This document shows positions 19,496-29,781 of a stretch of 64,000 nt of DNA, in pieces. The notes beneath the pieces were generated by a model. The model was given only the letters and a program-made list of their open reading frames with translations. It made no database searches and was not told where the DNA came from. Each line of letters begins with the position of its first letter. Position 1 is the first letter of the stretch. Origin of the DNA: Chitinophagaceae bacterium (lineage in GTDB: Bacteria > Bacteroidota > Bacteroidia > Chitinophagales > Chitinophagaceae); the NCBI GenBank assembly GCA_025934485.1, contig JAICXX010000001.1, forward strand, positions 44,482 to 108,481, read 5' to 3'. Both the position numbers and the translations under genes were made by a program.

Positions 19496-19728
19496 AGTAT
19501 TTTGCCTTAACCGTTTTCGAATGATGCAGGTTTAAATGTACGGCAGCTGACGCTAACGAGCCTCCGCCGGGTGCGCCGTATTCGCAGGCCTAATGGTTTT
19601 TCTTAGGATTGGCCTTCGGGTAAATTTAGAGGGGGCGCGGAAAATGTGTGGTTGATGGCTCATCACAATTGACTCACGCGGGCGACTCGCACAGGCTCCC
19701 TGGCGCACCCTTTGCATCGCCCCAACAT

Positions 19729-20472
19729 ATGCCCGAAGGCCCATCCATCGTCATACTCAAGGAACAAGTCCAAAAATTCAAAGGAAAAAAGATCCTGGAA
19801 GTCACAGGCAATACCAAAGTCGACCTCGTGGGCGCGGGGGTCGCGGGCAGCAAAGTGCTCGACTTCAAGTCCTGGGGCAAGCATTTCCTCATCGTGCTTA
19901 AAGGGTGGTCGATCCGCATCCACTTCCTCCTCTTTGGCTCCTATAGCATCGACGAGCAAACGAAGCCGCGGCCACGGGTCCACCTGCATTTTAAGAATGG
20001 CGACCTATTTTTGTACGCCTGCTCGGTGAAACTGCTGGAGGGCGATATCGACACCCACTACGACTGGACCGCGGACGTCATGAACGACACCTGGGACCCA
20101 CGGAAGGCCCGCAAAAAACTCAAAGACAAGCCGGAGGAGCTGGCGGCCGACGCCCTCCTCGACCAGGACATCTTCGCCGGCGTCGGCAATATCATCAAAA
20201 ACGAGGTGCTGTTCCGCATCCGCGTCCACCCGGAAAGCCAGGTCGGCGCCCTCCCGCCACGCAAACTCAGCGAGCTCATCAGAGAGGCGCGCAATTATAG
20301 CTTCGACTTCTTAGAATGGAAAAAAGCATTCGAGCTGAGAAAACACTGGCTCGCACACGCGAAAAGCGTTTGCCCGCGGGATCATATCCCCTTCCTCAAA
20401 GTAAAACATCTTGGAAAACGGAAACGCCGGGCCTTCTTCTGCCCGAAATGCCAGAAGCGCTACATATTGTAA
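19729..20472 (+). CDS. Fpg/Nei-family DNA glycosylase (endonuclease VIII-like)
   Basis: A 247-residue protein. The start at 19729 is fixed by the conserved MPEGP N-terminus, whose Pro and Glu are catalytic in the family (MPEGPSIVILKEQV). The helix-two-turn-helix region is LLDQDIFAGVGNIIKNEVLFRIRVHPE, and a C-terminal zinc finger (CPRDH ... FFCPKCQKRY) binds DNA. It removes oxidised bases and cleaves the backbone in base-excision repair. Its 3' end overlaps the convergent glucokinase gene by 13 bp. Confidence 0.9.
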   Translation: MPEGPSIVILKEQVQKFKGKKILEVTGNTKVDLVGAGVAGSKVLDFKSWGKHFLIVLKGWSIRIHFLLFGSYSIDEQTKPRPRVHLHFKNGDLFLYACSVKLLEGDIDTHYDWTADVMNDTWDPRKARKKLKDKPEELAADALLDQDIFAGVGNIIKNEVLFRIRVHPESQVGALPPRKLSELIREARNYSFDFLEWKKAFELRKHWLAHAKSVCPRDHIPFLKVKHLGKRKRRAFFCPKCQKRYIL

Positions 20473-21488
20473 GCCCCATAATAGGCCGCGCCCTGCAAGG
20501 CCATCTTATCGTTGAGGACCACATGAACGGGGACGCGCTGGGAGAGCTCATGCATCCGGCCATTGTTGTCGAAGTTCCTGGTCCAGTTGTCGCTTTTAAG
20601 CAGCGGCAGGATCTTGGGCGGAATACCCCCGGCAAGATAGAGACCGCCCGTAGCCATGAGCTTCAGCACCAGGCTGGAGGCTTCCGTCGCGAGATAACGG
20701 ACAAAAAGATCCATGGTCTCGGCACAGATCAGGTCTTCGTGCTTCAGCGCGGCTTCACTGATCACGGCGGCAGGGTCCTCGTCGCGCATCCGATCGGTGA
20801 GCCATTCCGGCATCTGCCGACCGGCCGACAGACAATGAAAGATGTTTTTGATACCCATCCCCGAAACAAACCGCTCCCAGCTCACATGCCCAAATTGTTG
20901 TTGCAAGGCGTAAAAAAGCTCGACGTCCTTTTTAGTCCGCGGTGCAAAATCGCTGTGGCCGCCTTCCGTGGCAAATGGATGATACCGCTCACCGTCAAAG
21001 AACAGTCCGGCTTCACCAAGACCCGTGCCGGGTGCGATGATGGCCAGATTACCGCGGGAATCCGGCGCACCCGTTTGCAAGGTGACGAGCTCGTCCTTGC
21101 CCAATCCCGCCAGCCCATAGGCCGTCGCTTCGAGATCGTTGATAAAACACACGGGGACGCCCATCTCCTTTGTCATGGCGCCGCTGTCCAGCACCCAGGG
21201 CAGATTGGTGAGCTTGCTCTTGCCGTCCACCACCGGGCCGGCCACCGCAGCCGAGATGCGATCCGGGGACTTGCCGCCGGTGAATTCCCCGATCACGGCA
21301 CTCAGCGAGCCATAGTCTTTTGAAAGATATCGTTTTTGGGTCACGAGCGTGAGTCCTTCGGCATCGGCGGTATATAGCGCAATATTGGCCTTGGTGCCGC
21401 CGATATCGGCCGCCAATATGTTGATGGGCTTCTGTCCTTTGCTGATCTCTTTTTTGAACGCGATAGGTACGAGCTGTTTTGCTGCCAT
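20460..21488 (-). CDS. glk: Glucokinase (Glk family)
   Basis: A 342-residue sugar kinase. Phosphate 1 motif is LAADIGGTKANIALYT; others are AAVAGPVVDGKSKLTNLPW, FINDLEATAYGL (sugar-binding Asp), APGTGLGEAGLFFDG (phosphate 2), the TEGGHSDFAPR active-site loop and TGGLYLAGGIPPKILP (adenosine motif). It is the bacterial Glk rather than ROK type because the ROK zinc-binding CxCGxxGC motif is lacking. It phosphorylates glucose at C6, for instance glucose released by the trehalase at 32413. It follows icmF by 30 bp. Confidence 0.9.
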   Translation of the reverse strand: MAAKQLVPIAFKKEISKGQKPINILAADIGGTKANIALYTADAEGLTLVTQKRYLSKDYGSLSAVIGEFTGGKSPDRISAAVAGPVVDGKSKLTNLPWVLDSGAMTKEMGVPVCFINDLEATAYGLAGLGKDELVTLQTGAPDSRGNLAIIAPGTGLGEAGLFFDGERYHPFATEGGHSDFAPRTKKDVELFYALQQQFGHVSWERFVSGMGIKNIFHCLSAGRQMPEWLTDRMRDEDPAAVISEAALKHEDLICAETMDLFVRYLATEASSLVLKLMATGGLYLAGGIPPKILPLLKSDNWTRNFDNNGRMHELSQRVPVHVVLNDKMALQGAAYYGAYNM

Positions 21489-21518
21489 GCGGGTGAGATT
21501 TTTTCTGTCCCCCCAAAG

Positions 21519-24500
21519 TTACATGTTACGCCGGTATTGTCCGCCGACTTCATATAACGCATTGGTGATCTCACCCAGCGAACAGTATTTTACGGTTTCC
21601 ATCAGCTCGGCAAAAAGATTCCCGTTAGTGACGGCCACTTCCTTGAGCCGTTTCAACAGGACGGCGCTGCGGGCCTTATTCCGTTCCCTGAAGGCTTCGA
21701 GGTTCCTGATCTGCTGATCCTTTTCCTCCGTGGTGCTGCGGATCACCTCCCCGGGCAATACCGTGGGCGAGCCGTTCTTCGCGAGGAAAGTGTTGACGCC
21801 CACGATGGGCAGCTCGCCGCTGTGTTTCGCACTCTCATAATAGAGGCTCTCCTCCTGGATCTTGTTACGCTGGTACATCCGCTCCATGGCGCCAAGGACA
21901 CCGCCGCGGTCGTTCAGCCGGTCGAATTCCGTCAGCACCGCCTCTTCCACGAGGTCCGTAAGTTCCTCGATGGCAAAGCTGCCCTGGATGAAGTTCTCTG
22001 TCCTGGTCGTGCCCAGCTCGCGGTTGATGATCAGCTGGATGGCCATTGCCCGGCGTACACTCTCCTCCGTGGGAGTAGTGATGGCTTCGTCATAGGCGTT
22101 CGTGTGCAGCGAATTGCAGTTGTCATAGATGGCATAGAGCGCCTGCAGCGTCGTACGGATATCGTTGAAATCGATCTCCTGCGCATGGAGGCTCCGCCCA
22201 CTCGTCTGGATATGATACTTCAGCTTCTGCGATCTGCCGTTGCCTTTATACACATGCTTGACGGCCTTGGCCCAGATACGCCGCGCCACCCTTCCGATGA
22301 CACTATATTCCGGGTCCATGCCATTGCTGAAGAAGAAGCTGAGATTGGGCGCGAAATCGTCTATCGCCATCCCCCTGCTGAGATAGTATTCCACATAGGT
22401 GAAACCGTTGGCCAGCGTAAAGGCCAGCTGCGTGATGGGGTTGGCGCCGGCCTCCGCAATATGATAGCCGCTGATGGAGACGCTGTAGAAATTGCGTACC
22501 CCCTGCTGGCTAAAATAGGCCTGGACATCGCCCATCAGCCGGAGCGCAAATTCGGTGCTGAAAATACAGGTGTTCTGCGCCTGGTCCTCTTTGAGGATAT
22601 CGGCCTGCACCGTTCCCCGGACCTGCGCCAGCGTCTCGCGGCGGATCTTCTCGTATTCGTCAGCCGGCAACACCTCGTCGCCGCTAAGCCCCAGCAACCC
22701 CAGGCCAAGACCGTTATTGCCACCCGGAAGCGCATCAGTGGCAGCGGGGTTGTGATACACCGGCCGCGCACCCTCGCCATATTTCCGCGCGAACGCCGCG
22801 GCAACGGGATCATGCGACACACCCGCAACTTTTTCACGGAGCCTGGCGTCGGCGGCCCCCTGTGCGGCCAGCTGTTTCTCACATTGCTGATCGATCGCGG
22901 CATTCATAAAGAACGCCAGCAGGATCGGCGCCGGTCCATTGATCGTCATACTCACCGAAGTACGCGGATCGCAGAGATCGAAACCGCTATAGAGTTTCTT
23001 GGCGTCGTCGACCGTGGCGATGCTGACCCCCGAATTACCGATCTTCCCATAGATATCGGGCCGGTAGCCGGGGTCTTCACCATAGAGCGTCACCGAATCG
23101 AAGGCCGTGCTTAGCCTTTTGGCGGGCTGGTCGGCCGAGACATAATGAAATCGTTTGTTGGTGCGTTCCGGTCCGCCTTCACCGGCGAACATGCGCGTGG
23201 GATCTTCTTCGGACCGTTTCAGCGGGAACACCCCCGCCGTATAAGGATATTTTCCCGGGAAGTTCTCTTGTAGCCGCCAACGCAGGATCTCCCCCCAATC
23301 CTTGAACCGCGGAACGGCGATCCGGGGTATTGCGGTACCGGACAACGATTCATAAAACAGCGGCTGTTTAATGATCTTCCCGCGGACATCGTATTCGAAA
23401 TCATCCTTTCGGTACTTCTCTACCAGGGCCGGCCATTCTTCGACCAGCTTTTTGCAAAGGGGATACAACTGCCGTTCGTACGCGGCTTTTTGTTCCAGCA
23501 ATGGGGCGTGTGCGGTGGAATCGGCGGGCAGCCCGGCCAGCACACCATCGAGCTGGTATAGTTTCGTGGCGATGACGCTCTGCTCTTCGGTCTTTTTGTT
23601 GTACTCGCGGATCGCACCGGTGATCTCGGCCAGATAACGGACCCGCGATGGCGGCAGGATCTGGGATTGGGTCGTCGTGTCTTTCAAATGAGCATGTAAC
23701 GTCAGGTCCCCAAAGCCTACACCGGTTTTCTTTCCGATCACCATGATGAGCTTTTCAAAAAGTTCGTTGATGCCGGCGTCGTTGAACTGCGCGGCGATCG
23801 TCCCTACCACGGGCAGCTCGCCATCTCCCGCCGTCCATAATCCGTGATTGCGTTTATATTGTTTACGGATGTCGTGCAGCGCATCCAGCGCCCCGGCTTT
23901 GTCGAATTTGTTGAGGACGATGAGATCTGCATAATCGAGCATGTTGATCTTCTCGAGCTGCGAAGCAGCGCCATACTCCGGCGTCATCACATAGACGCTT
24001 ACGTCGCAATGGTCTAATATCGAGGCGTCGCTTTGTCCCACCCCCGCCGATTCTACAATCACCAGGTCATAGCCCGCCGCCTTGCAGATATCTACGGCCT
24101 CCTGCACATGCACGCTGAGGGCGCGGTCGCTGTCCCGCGTCGCCAGGCTGCGCATATAAGCGCGGGGGCCGGCGATGGCATTCATCCGGATGCGGTCGCC
24201 TAGTAACGCCCCGCCCGTCTTTTTCTTCGACGGGTCCACCGAGATCACGGCGATGGTCTTGTCGGCAAAAGCGTTGAGATAACGGCGGACAAGCTCGTCC
24301 GTGACCGAGGACTTACCCGCGCCACCCGTGCCGGTGATGCCCACGACGGGGATGGAATTTTGAGAAATGGAATTTGAAGAGGGTTCAATCCCATTCTCTG
24401 CATTCGAGATCGCCCGCGCGACCTTACGGATATCCTTCCACTCCCCCAGCACCGGTTTCCCCCCGAAAGCACCGGGATCGCCGTTGAGCGCGAAATCGCA

Positions 24501-24914
24501 TTGTTTTATCACGTCTTCGATCATCCCCTCCAGCCCCATGCGCCTGCCGTCGTCGGGGGAATAGATACGGGTAATGCCATACCGGTGCAGTTCTTCGATC
24601 TCCTGCGGCAGGATCGTACCGCCGCCGCCGCCAAAGAGCCGGATATGACCACAGCCATTGGCTTCCAGCAGATCCTTCATGTATTTGAAGAACTCGATAT
24701 GCCCTCCCTGGTAGGAAGTGATGGCGATACCCTGCACGTCTTCTTCGATGGCGCATTCCACGATCTCGGCGACCGAACGGTTATGACCCAGGTGGATGAT
24801 CTCGGCGCCCTTTGATTGCATGATCCTGCGCATGATATTGATGGCGGCATCGTGCCCGTCAAAAAGAGCCGCGGCGGTGACCAGCCGGACTTTGTGTACA
24901 GGGGTGTAGCTCAT
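21519..24914 (-). CDS. icmF: Fused isobutyryl-CoA mutase/GTPase IcmF
   Basis: A 1131-residue fusion. Residues about 1-145 are the B12-binding domain with [12 protein letters not shown] (cobalt-ligand His) and [10 protein letters not shown]. Residues about 195-420 are the MeaI-like G-protein chaperone with Walker [10 protein letters not shown], and NKFD. The rest is the adenosylcobalamin-dependent mutase large domain with the family segments [55 protein letters not shown] and [20 protein letters not shown]. It interconverts isobutyryl-CoA and butyryl-CoA or a related acyl-CoA. An AT-rich linker ([17 protein letters not shown]) before the GTPase is unlike the GC-rich surroundings. Confidence 0.92.
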   Translation of the reverse strand: MSYTPVHKVRLVTAAALFDGHDAAINIMRRIMQSKGAEIIHLGHNRSVAEIVECAIEEDVQGIAITSYQGGHIEFFKYMKDLLEANGCGHIRLFGGGGGTILPQEIEELHRYGITRIYSPDDGRRMGLEGMIEDVIKQCDFALNGDPGAFGGKPVLGEWKDIRKVARAISNAENGIEPSSNSISQNSIPVVGITGTGGAGKSSVTDELVRRYLNAFADKTIAVISVDPSKKKTGGALLGDRIRMNAIAGPRAYMRSLATRDSDRALSVHVQEAVDICKAAGYDLVIVESAGVGQSDASILDHCDVSVYVMTPEYGAASQLEKINMLDYADLIVLNKFDKAGALDALHDIRKQYKRNHGLWTAGDGELPVVGTIAAQFNDAGINELFEKLIMVIGKKTGVGFGDLTLHAHLKDTTTQSQILPPSRVRYLAEITGAIREYNKKTEEQSVIATKLYQLDGVLAGLPADSTAHAPLLEQKAAYERQLYPLCKKLVEEWPALVEKYRKDDFEYDVRGKIIKQPLFYESLSGTAIPRIAVPRFKDWGEILRWRLQENFPGKYPYTAGVFPLKRSEEDPTRMFAGEGGPERTNKRFHYVSADQPAKRLSTAFDSVTLYGEDPGYRPDIYGKIGNSGVSIATVDDAKKLYSGFDLCDPRTSVSMTINGPAPILLAFFMNAAIDQQCEKQLAAQGAADARLREKVAGVSHDPVAAAFARKYGEGARPVYHNPAATDALPGGNNGLGLGLLGLSGDEVLPADEYEKIRRETLAQVRGTVQADILKEDQAQNTCIFSTEFALRLMGDVQAYFSQQGVRNFYSVSISGYHIAEAGANPITQLAFTLANGFTYVEYYLSRGMAIDDFAPNLSFFFSNGMDPEYSVIGRVARRIWAKAVKHVYKGNGRSQKLKYHIQTSGRSLHAQEIDFNDIRTTLQALYAIYDNCNSLHTNAYDEAITTPTEESVRRAMAIQLIINRELGTTRTENFIQGSFAIEELTDLVEEAVLTEFDRLNDRGGVLGAMERMYQRNKIQEESLYYESAKHSGELPIVGVNTFLAKNGSPTVLPGEVIRSTTEEKDQQIRNLEAFRERNKARSAVLLKRLKEVAVTNGNLFAELMETVKYCSLGEITNALYEVGGQYRRNM

Positions 24915-25011
24915 GAGGTAAAGGTAGGCAAAACTAATGAATGTTAGTTAGTGCCCGGAACGGCTAAAAATCAGTAATTTGGCATCTCCTGATGCCGACC
25001 CGTTGAGTGCT

Positions 25012-26463
25012 ATGAATATGACGCAGATAAAGTCCATTTTTACATCATTCCGGATGGTTATAACAAGTATTGTGTTGTGGCCGGTTACCGGCATTTCGCA
25101 AAAGCTGTTGCCACGCAACCAACCGGAACAGACGGCTTGCCACGCCATCCCGCTGTGCGGCGGCAAATTCTACAACCCCTATAGCTATCAGGGAACAGGC
25201 CCGGGGGTCGACCTTAAATCGACGCCTTGCGCGGACACCGCGGAAACCAATACCATGTGGATGAAGGTGACCATCGCCGGCGCCGGTAAGCTTTCTTTCA
25301 AGATCATCCCGGTAGACGCGCTCGACGATTACGATTTTGCTGTGCTGGACATCACCAATACTCCCTGCGACTCGCTCACTCCCGGCGATGTCGTCCGGTG
25401 CAATTATAATAACGACCTGCCCGGTACGAATTCCACGGGAACCGTGGGCCTCAGCGATACCGCCACCAACCCTTTCGTGCAGGCCGGCGTCTATGGCTGG
25501 CCCTTTGCAGAGTCCATCGACGCTACACCCGGTCAAACGTATCTTATCCTCGTAAATAATTATGGTCATGACCTAGCTCCGGGACCTAGCCATGGCTTTA
25601 CCATCGACTTCACCTCATCGACCGCAACCTTTGTACCCGCCAACCCGCCGGCCTTTAAAGACATCGTAAAACAGTGTAGCGACAGCTCGGTGATCGTCGA
25701 GCTGACCAGACCCGTACTCTGCAGTTCGATCGCTGCCGACGGCAGCGACTTCTCGATCTCCGGGATCGCGATCACCGGCGCGACGGGCGCCAATTGCGCC
25801 AGCGACACCGGCTATACTTCGGAGGTCCTTGTGACCTTTGCGGGTCACTATTCTGCAGGTTCCTATACGGTCGCCGCGAAGACCAGCTCCAGCGGGAACA
25901 CCATCACCGATATCTGCGGCGACCCCATGGCGCTACCCCAATCGCTGCCCTTCACGATCCCGCCGCCGGCATCCGTACCCACGATAAGTCCGGCCGATAC
26001 CACCAAATGTGGCTATAGCACCATCTCGCTCATTGGCGAAACGGGCTTCCCCGCATACCTGTGGAACACCGGGGCCAATACACCCGCGATCACCGTGGCC
26101 GACCCCGGAACCTACTCTTTACAGATCACGGACGCCAATGGCTGCAAGGCCAGTGCGTCGGCCACCATCACCGATTCGAGCTGCCCTCAGTACGTCTATC
26201 TGCCGAATGCCTTTACCCCCAATCATGATGGCCGCAACGATGTCTTCCGGCCCACATTCGCCGGTCCCACCAGCGGGTTCCGCTTTGCCGTATACGATCG
26301 CTGGGGCCGGCTGATGTTCGAGACCAAAGATCCCTTTGTCGGATGGGATGGCACCACCGGGGGAAAGGAACAACCCGTGGGCGTCTATGTGTGGGTATGC
26401 GTCTACAAGCTGTATGAACAACCCGAACGGATGCAACGCGGAACCGTAATGTTGATTCGGTGA
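25012..26463 (+). CDS. Secreted protein with gliding-motility-associated C-terminal (T9SS type B sorting) domain
   Basis: A 483-residue protein from the ATG at 25012, preferred over an upstream TTG because a secretion signal follows (SFRMVITSIVLWPVTGISQ). The middle contains beta-rich domains with paired cysteines, including an immunoglobulin/PKD-like segment (GYSTISLIGETGFPAYLWNTGANTP). The C-terminal 85 residues form the CHU_C sorting domain: VYLPNAFTPNHDGRNDVFRP ... VYDRWGRLMFE ... VGWDGTTGGKEQPVGVYVW. It is exported through the type IX system and retained at, or released from, the cell surface. Binding partner unknown. Confidence 0.85.
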   Translation: MNMTQIKSIFTSFRMVITSIVLWPVTGISQKLLPRNQPEQTACHAIPLCGGKFYNPYSYQGTGPGVDLKSTPCADTAETNTMWMKVTIAGAGKLSFKIIPVDALDDYDFAVLDITNTPCDSLTPGDVVRCNYNNDLPGTNSTGTVGLSDTATNPFVQAGVYGWPFAESIDATPGQTYLILVNNYGHDLAPGPSHGFTIDFTSSTATFVPANPPAFKDIVKQCSDSSVIVELTRPVLCSSIAADGSDFSISGIAITGATGANCASDTGYTSEVLVTFAGHYSAGSYTVAAKTSSSGNTITDICGDPMALPQSLPFTIPPPASVPTISPADTTKCGYSTISLIGETGFPAYLWNTGANTPAITVADPGTYSLQITDANGCKASASATITDSSCPQYVYLPNAFTPNHDGRNDVFRPTFAGPTSGFRFAVYDRWGRLMFETKDPFVGWDGTTGGKEQPVGVYVWVCVYKLYEQPERMQRGTVMLIR

Positions 26464-26486
26464 CAAATAAAATAACCTACTGAACC

Positions 26487-27146
26487 ATGCGTCTCCTAAC
26501 CTTTGCGTTCTTTGTCCTGGCGCTCTCCGCCTGTAGTCACCCGAACCGGGTGTTTACCGCCCGCATAGGCCATGTCCATCGGGTCGTCATCCTCGGCAAC
26601 AGCATCGTGAAGTCCCCGCCGGCGACGCAGCTGGGTTGGCATGGCGATTGGGGCATGGCCGCCTCGGCCCCCGAACATGATTTCGTACATCTTTTAATCG
26701 ATTCCATCCATGCTCATAAACCCGATGTGGAGATTACCTTTCTGAGTATTTCCTCCTTCGAACGCAACTATCGCGTCTTCGATCTTCGGTCGCTGGATTC
26801 ATTGCGGGGTGCTGACCTTTATATCGTTAAGCTCGCAGAGAATGTCCTCGATACGGCAACGGACTATATTCCTTTTTACGATCGGTTGTTCCGGTATCTC
26901 GACACGGCCGGTGGTGTCAGGGTGATCACGGACGGTTTCTGGCGGCGCAATCCCGTAAACGACCGGCTGGAGAAGTATGCTCATGAAAACAACGAGCCCT
27001 TCATCGACATCTCCGATCTCTCGCGTGACACCAGCATGGAAGCCCGGCATCGGTTCTCCAACCACGGCGTCAGCGTCCACCCCGGCGACAAAGGAATGAA
27101 GGCTATCGCGGATCGCATCTGGGATTATATCCGGGTCTATTTTTAG
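26487..27146 (+). CDS. SGNH/GDSL-type hydrolase lipoprotein
   Basis: A 219-residue protein with a lipoprotein signal (MRLLTFAFFVLALSACS, lipobox LSAC). SGNH block I is seen as VVILGNSIV (Ser nucleophile), and block V as VSVHPGDKGMKAIADRIW (Asp-less variant with catalytic His). Gly/Asn of blocks II and III are less clear. It probably hydrolyses an acyl ester in the periplasm or on the outer membrane. It sits 23 bp after the T9SS-sorted protein gene and may be cotranscribed with it. Confidence 0.72.
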   Translation: MRLLTFAFFVLALSACSHPNRVFTARIGHVHRVVILGNSIVKSPPATQLGWHGDWGMAASAPEHDFVHLLIDSIHAHKPDVEITFLSISSFERNYRVFDLRSLDSLRGADLYIVKLAENVLDTATDYIPFYDRLFRYLDTAGGVRVITDGFWRRNPVNDRLEKYAHENNEPFIDISDLSRDTSMEARHRFSNHGVSVHPGDKGMKAIADRIWDYIRVYF

Positions 27147-27195
27147 ACCCACACAGCATTTTTTAGCCAAAAAAATGGATTTTGAAATAAAATTG

Positions 27196-27203
27196 TTACT
27201 TTG
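27196..27203 (+). promoter_or_regulatory. -7-like promoter box of the 27209 gene
   Basis: TTACTTTG (one mismatch to TAnnTTTG) ends 5 nt before the putative TTG start at 27209, the same spacing as at several other genes here. Confidence 0.4.
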
Positions 27204-27208
27204 TAGCG

Positions 27209-27772
27209 TTGAAGCAACTTGCTGCCATACTGCTTATAGGGATTCTCTTCTTCAACTGGTACGGATACCAGCTGCTGACAGCGTACTGGCAACAGAAGGC
27301 AGACAAGACGCTCATCGCCCGGCTGGACCGGAATGATTACAACGACGCACAGTTGATCAGCATCAAAGTTCCCCTCAAAAACATCGATTACTACAACAGC
27401 TCCACCACTTTCGAACGTGTAGACGGCCGGATCGAGCTCAATGGCGTCCATTACAATTACGTCAAACGCCGCATCTACAAGGGCGAGCTGGAACTGCTTT
27501 GTATTCCCAATACCACAGCGACGACCCTGCAAAAGGCACAGAACGAATTCTTCAAGCAGGTCAACGACCTTCAGCAGAACCAGGGAAAAAAGAACAACAG
27601 TCCCGTAAAAGACTTCTCTAAAGACTATACATCCAGCACGATGGATATAACGGTCCCGGCTGCTGTCGCGATCCTTCCGGCAGCCCAGGGCTTCCTCGCC
27701 GCTGCCCAGCTTCCCAGCACCTATACGCCGACGGCGGAAAGACCTCCGGATGGCTTCTCGCTTCTTTCTTAG
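27209..27772 (+). CDS. Hypothetical protein with N-terminal membrane helix
   Basis: A 187-residue protein, not recognised. It opens with one hydrophobic helix (LAAILLIGILFFNWYGYQLL) that could be an anchor or uncleaved signal, then a charged domain of about 110 residues with IELNGVHYNYVKRRIYKGELELLCIPN, and ends in a Ser/Thr/Pro/Ala-rich tail. The start codon is TTG; no nearby ATG would keep the hydrophobic segment, and a promoter-like box sits 5 nt ahead. Probably a periplasm-facing small protein of unknown role. Confidence 0.6.
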   Translation: MKQLAAILLIGILFFNWYGYQLLTAYWQQKADKTLIARLDRNDYNDAQLISIKVPLKNIDYYNSSTTFERVDGRIELNGVHYNYVKRRIYKGELELLCIPNTTATTLQKAQNEFFKQVNDLQQNQGKKNNSPVKDFSKDYTSSTMDITVPAAVAILPAAQGFLAAAQLPSTYTPTAERPPDGFSLLS

Positions 27773-27865
27773 GCCAGAACATGTTCCGGCAGTCATAATG
27801 ACTAACAGCCAGTGAATGCGTCCGCATTCACACGGGAACGAGGTGTAGATCTCTCAAAACATAGG

Positions 27866-28678
27866 ATGACACAAATTTCGCAGCGTGGGCTTGATCTCCC
27901 CGCTGAAAAAATGCATTATACCCTGCGTTTTGCATCGGCAATGTGTTTTATCGGTCATGGCGCCTTTGGCATCATCACCAAACCCATCTGGTGCAATTAT
28001 TTCGCCGTCTTCGGCATCGGCCATGATGTTGCCTTTAGGCTCATGCCGCTTGTTGGGACGGTGGATATCCTCATGGGTATCTCGATGCTGTTCTATCCGC
28101 TGCGTGCAGTAGCCGGCTGGCTGGTGTGCTGGGGGCTGATAACGGCTAGCCTGCGGCCGCTGTCCGGCGAATCGTTGGGTGAATTGATCGAGCGTGCCGG
28201 GAATTTCGGTGCGCCCCTCGCGCTGCTGCTTCTGAGCGGCGGCGCTACCAGGGGGCGGTGGTCGAAGATCGGCACTCCTTCCCAGCCCGATACCCGGACG
28301 ATGAACCTTGTCATTGGGTGTCTGCGCATCGTGGTCTTCCTGCTGCTGGTGGGACATGGCTGGCTCAACCTCATTGAAAAGAACGCGCTTCTTCAGCAAT
28401 ATTCTTCACTCGGATTTTCCAACCCCGCTAACGTGGCGCGGCTGGCCGGCTCCTTCGAGCTGTTGGCAGCCCTCGCCGTACTCATCCGTCCGGTGCGGCC
28501 GCTGCTCCTGGCCTTCTTCATCTGGAAGATGACCACGGAACTTTTCTATCCGCACTGGAAGCTTTTCGAATGGGTAGAACGTGGCGGCAGCTATGGGTCG
28601 CTGCTGGCCCTCTGGCTGGCCCTTGGCAAAAGCCCCGTTAAAATTGGTCGCATTTCACAACACGCAACTGCTATCTAA
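27866..28678 (+). CDS. Multi-pass membrane protein (DoxX-like), unknown function
   Basis: From the ATG at 27866 the protein has 270 residues; a GTG at 27812 is an alternative. It has about seven hydrophobic segments in two halves of similar layout: first CFIGHGAFGIITKPIWCNYF, and second VFLLLVGHGWLNLIEKNALLQQY, each followed by a helix-rich bundle. The repeated GHG motif suggests an internal duplication of a DoxX-like four-helix unit. Substrate and partner are unknown; it lies alone between the 27209 gene and the outer-membrane barrel cluster. Confidence 0.6.
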   Translation: MTQISQRGLDLPAEKMHYTLRFASAMCFIGHGAFGIITKPIWCNYFAVFGIGHDVAFRLMPLVGTVDILMGISMLFYPLRAVAGWLVCWGLITASLRPLSGESLGELIERAGNFGAPLALLLLSGGATRGRWSKIGTPSQPDTRTMNLVIGCLRIVVFLLLVGHGWLNLIEKNALLQQYSSLGFSNPANVARLAGSFELLAALAVLIRPVRPLLLAFFIWKMTTELFYPHWKLFEWVERGGSYGSLLALWLALGKSPVKIGRISQHATAI

Positions 28679-28692
28679 AACAATACCAAAAC

Positions 28693-29781
28693 ATGAAAAA
28701 GTTCTTCGTTTGCTTTCTGCTTACTGTTTGTATCGCTTCCTTCAATAAAGTTAAGGCCCAGGGTTGCGTAGCCATCCGCAGCACCGGCGGTTTCTGCACT
28801 GCTGGCATGGACCACCACGTAGACACGGCAGCCAGCTGGCAATTTACCGTCAACAACCGATACTATAAATCTTTTAAACACTATGTCGGGGATGTCTACC
28901 AGAAACAACGCGCGGTTCTCGGCAATGAAGTGATCAACAGCGCCTACACGATGGACATGGCCATCTATCGCATCCTCAACCCGCGCTGGACGCTGATGCT
29001 GGACCTGCCTTATTCCGACAATGCGCGCTCGCAGACCTATCTGGAAAACGGCACCTATCACCGCTTCAGCACCCACGCCGTCGGCGCCGGCGATATCCGG
29101 ATAGCCATTTACCGCTGGCTGCTCGACCCCGTGAAGATGCCCAAAGGCAATCTGCAGGTAGGTCTCGGGATCAAGTTCGCTTCCGGCAACGACAATGTCC
29201 AGGATTATTTCAAGACCAGCGACAGCACTAAGACCTACGGTCCCGTAGATCAGAGTATCCAACTGGGCGACGGGGGCACCGGCATCACCTTCGAGCTCAA
29301 CGGCTTTTATAACTTCTCACACACCGTAGGCGTCTATGGCAACTTCTTTTATCTCTCCAATCCCGCCAATCAAAATGGTGTCTCCAATGCCCATGGTGCA
29401 ACGCCGTCCGCCACCTCCGTCGCCAATGGCAGCAATGTCATGAGCATCCCGGATCAATACCTCGTAAGGGCAGGCGTCAACCTTACCTTCGACCGCCTTA
29501 CCGTCTCCGCCGGTTTTCGCGACGACTGTTTGCCCGTACATGATCTCCTCGGCGCCAGCGACGGCTTCCGCCGCCCCGGCTATATCCTTTCGGGCGAACC
29601 CGGCGTGACCTATGTATTCAATAAGGTGTCGCTCTATGCCTTTGTACCCATTGCCTTCGTCCGCGACCGTACGCAGAGCGTACCCGACAAGATCACCACG
29701 GCGCTCACGGGTAAGTATACCCATGGCGATGCCGCTTTCGCTAACTGCGTCGTCAACATCGGCGCTAACATTAGATTCTAA
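28693..29781 (+). CDS. Outer-membrane beta-barrel protein, transporter-like
   Basis: A 362-residue protein with signal peptide (MKKFFVCFLLTVCIASFNKVKAQG) and alternating amphipathic strands throughout, ending in the aromatic VNIGANIRF typical of outer-membrane barrels. The pattern (PRWTLMLDLPYSDN, GAGDIRIAIYRWL, GLGIKFASGND) resembles phenol-degradation MetA/FadL-like transporter barrels. It is the first of three genes apparently transcribed together (28693-32278); the stop codon of this gene overlaps the next start as TAATG. Confidence 0.65.
   Translation: MKKFFVCFLLTVCIASFNKVKAQGCVAIRSTGGFCTAGMDHHVDTAASWQFTVNNRYYKSFKHYVGDVYQKQRAVLGNEVINSAYTMDMAIYRILNPRWTLMLDLPYSDNARSQTYLENGTYHRFSTHAVGAGDIRIAIYRWLLDPVKMPKGNLQVGLGIKFASGNDNVQDYFKTSDSTKTYGPVDQSIQLGDGGTGITFELNGFYNFSHTVGVYGNFFYLSNPANQNGVSNAHGATPSATSVANGSNVMSIPDQYLVRAGVNLTFDRLTVSAGFRDDCLPVHDLLGASDGFRRPGYILSGEPGVTYVFNKVSLYAFVPIAFVRDRTQSVPDKITTALTGKYTHGDAAFANCVVNIGANIRF

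Noticed and set aside
21822..23114. A 430-codon plus-strand frame opposite icmF
   Set aside because: Antisense to the mutase domain, whose motifs are intact.
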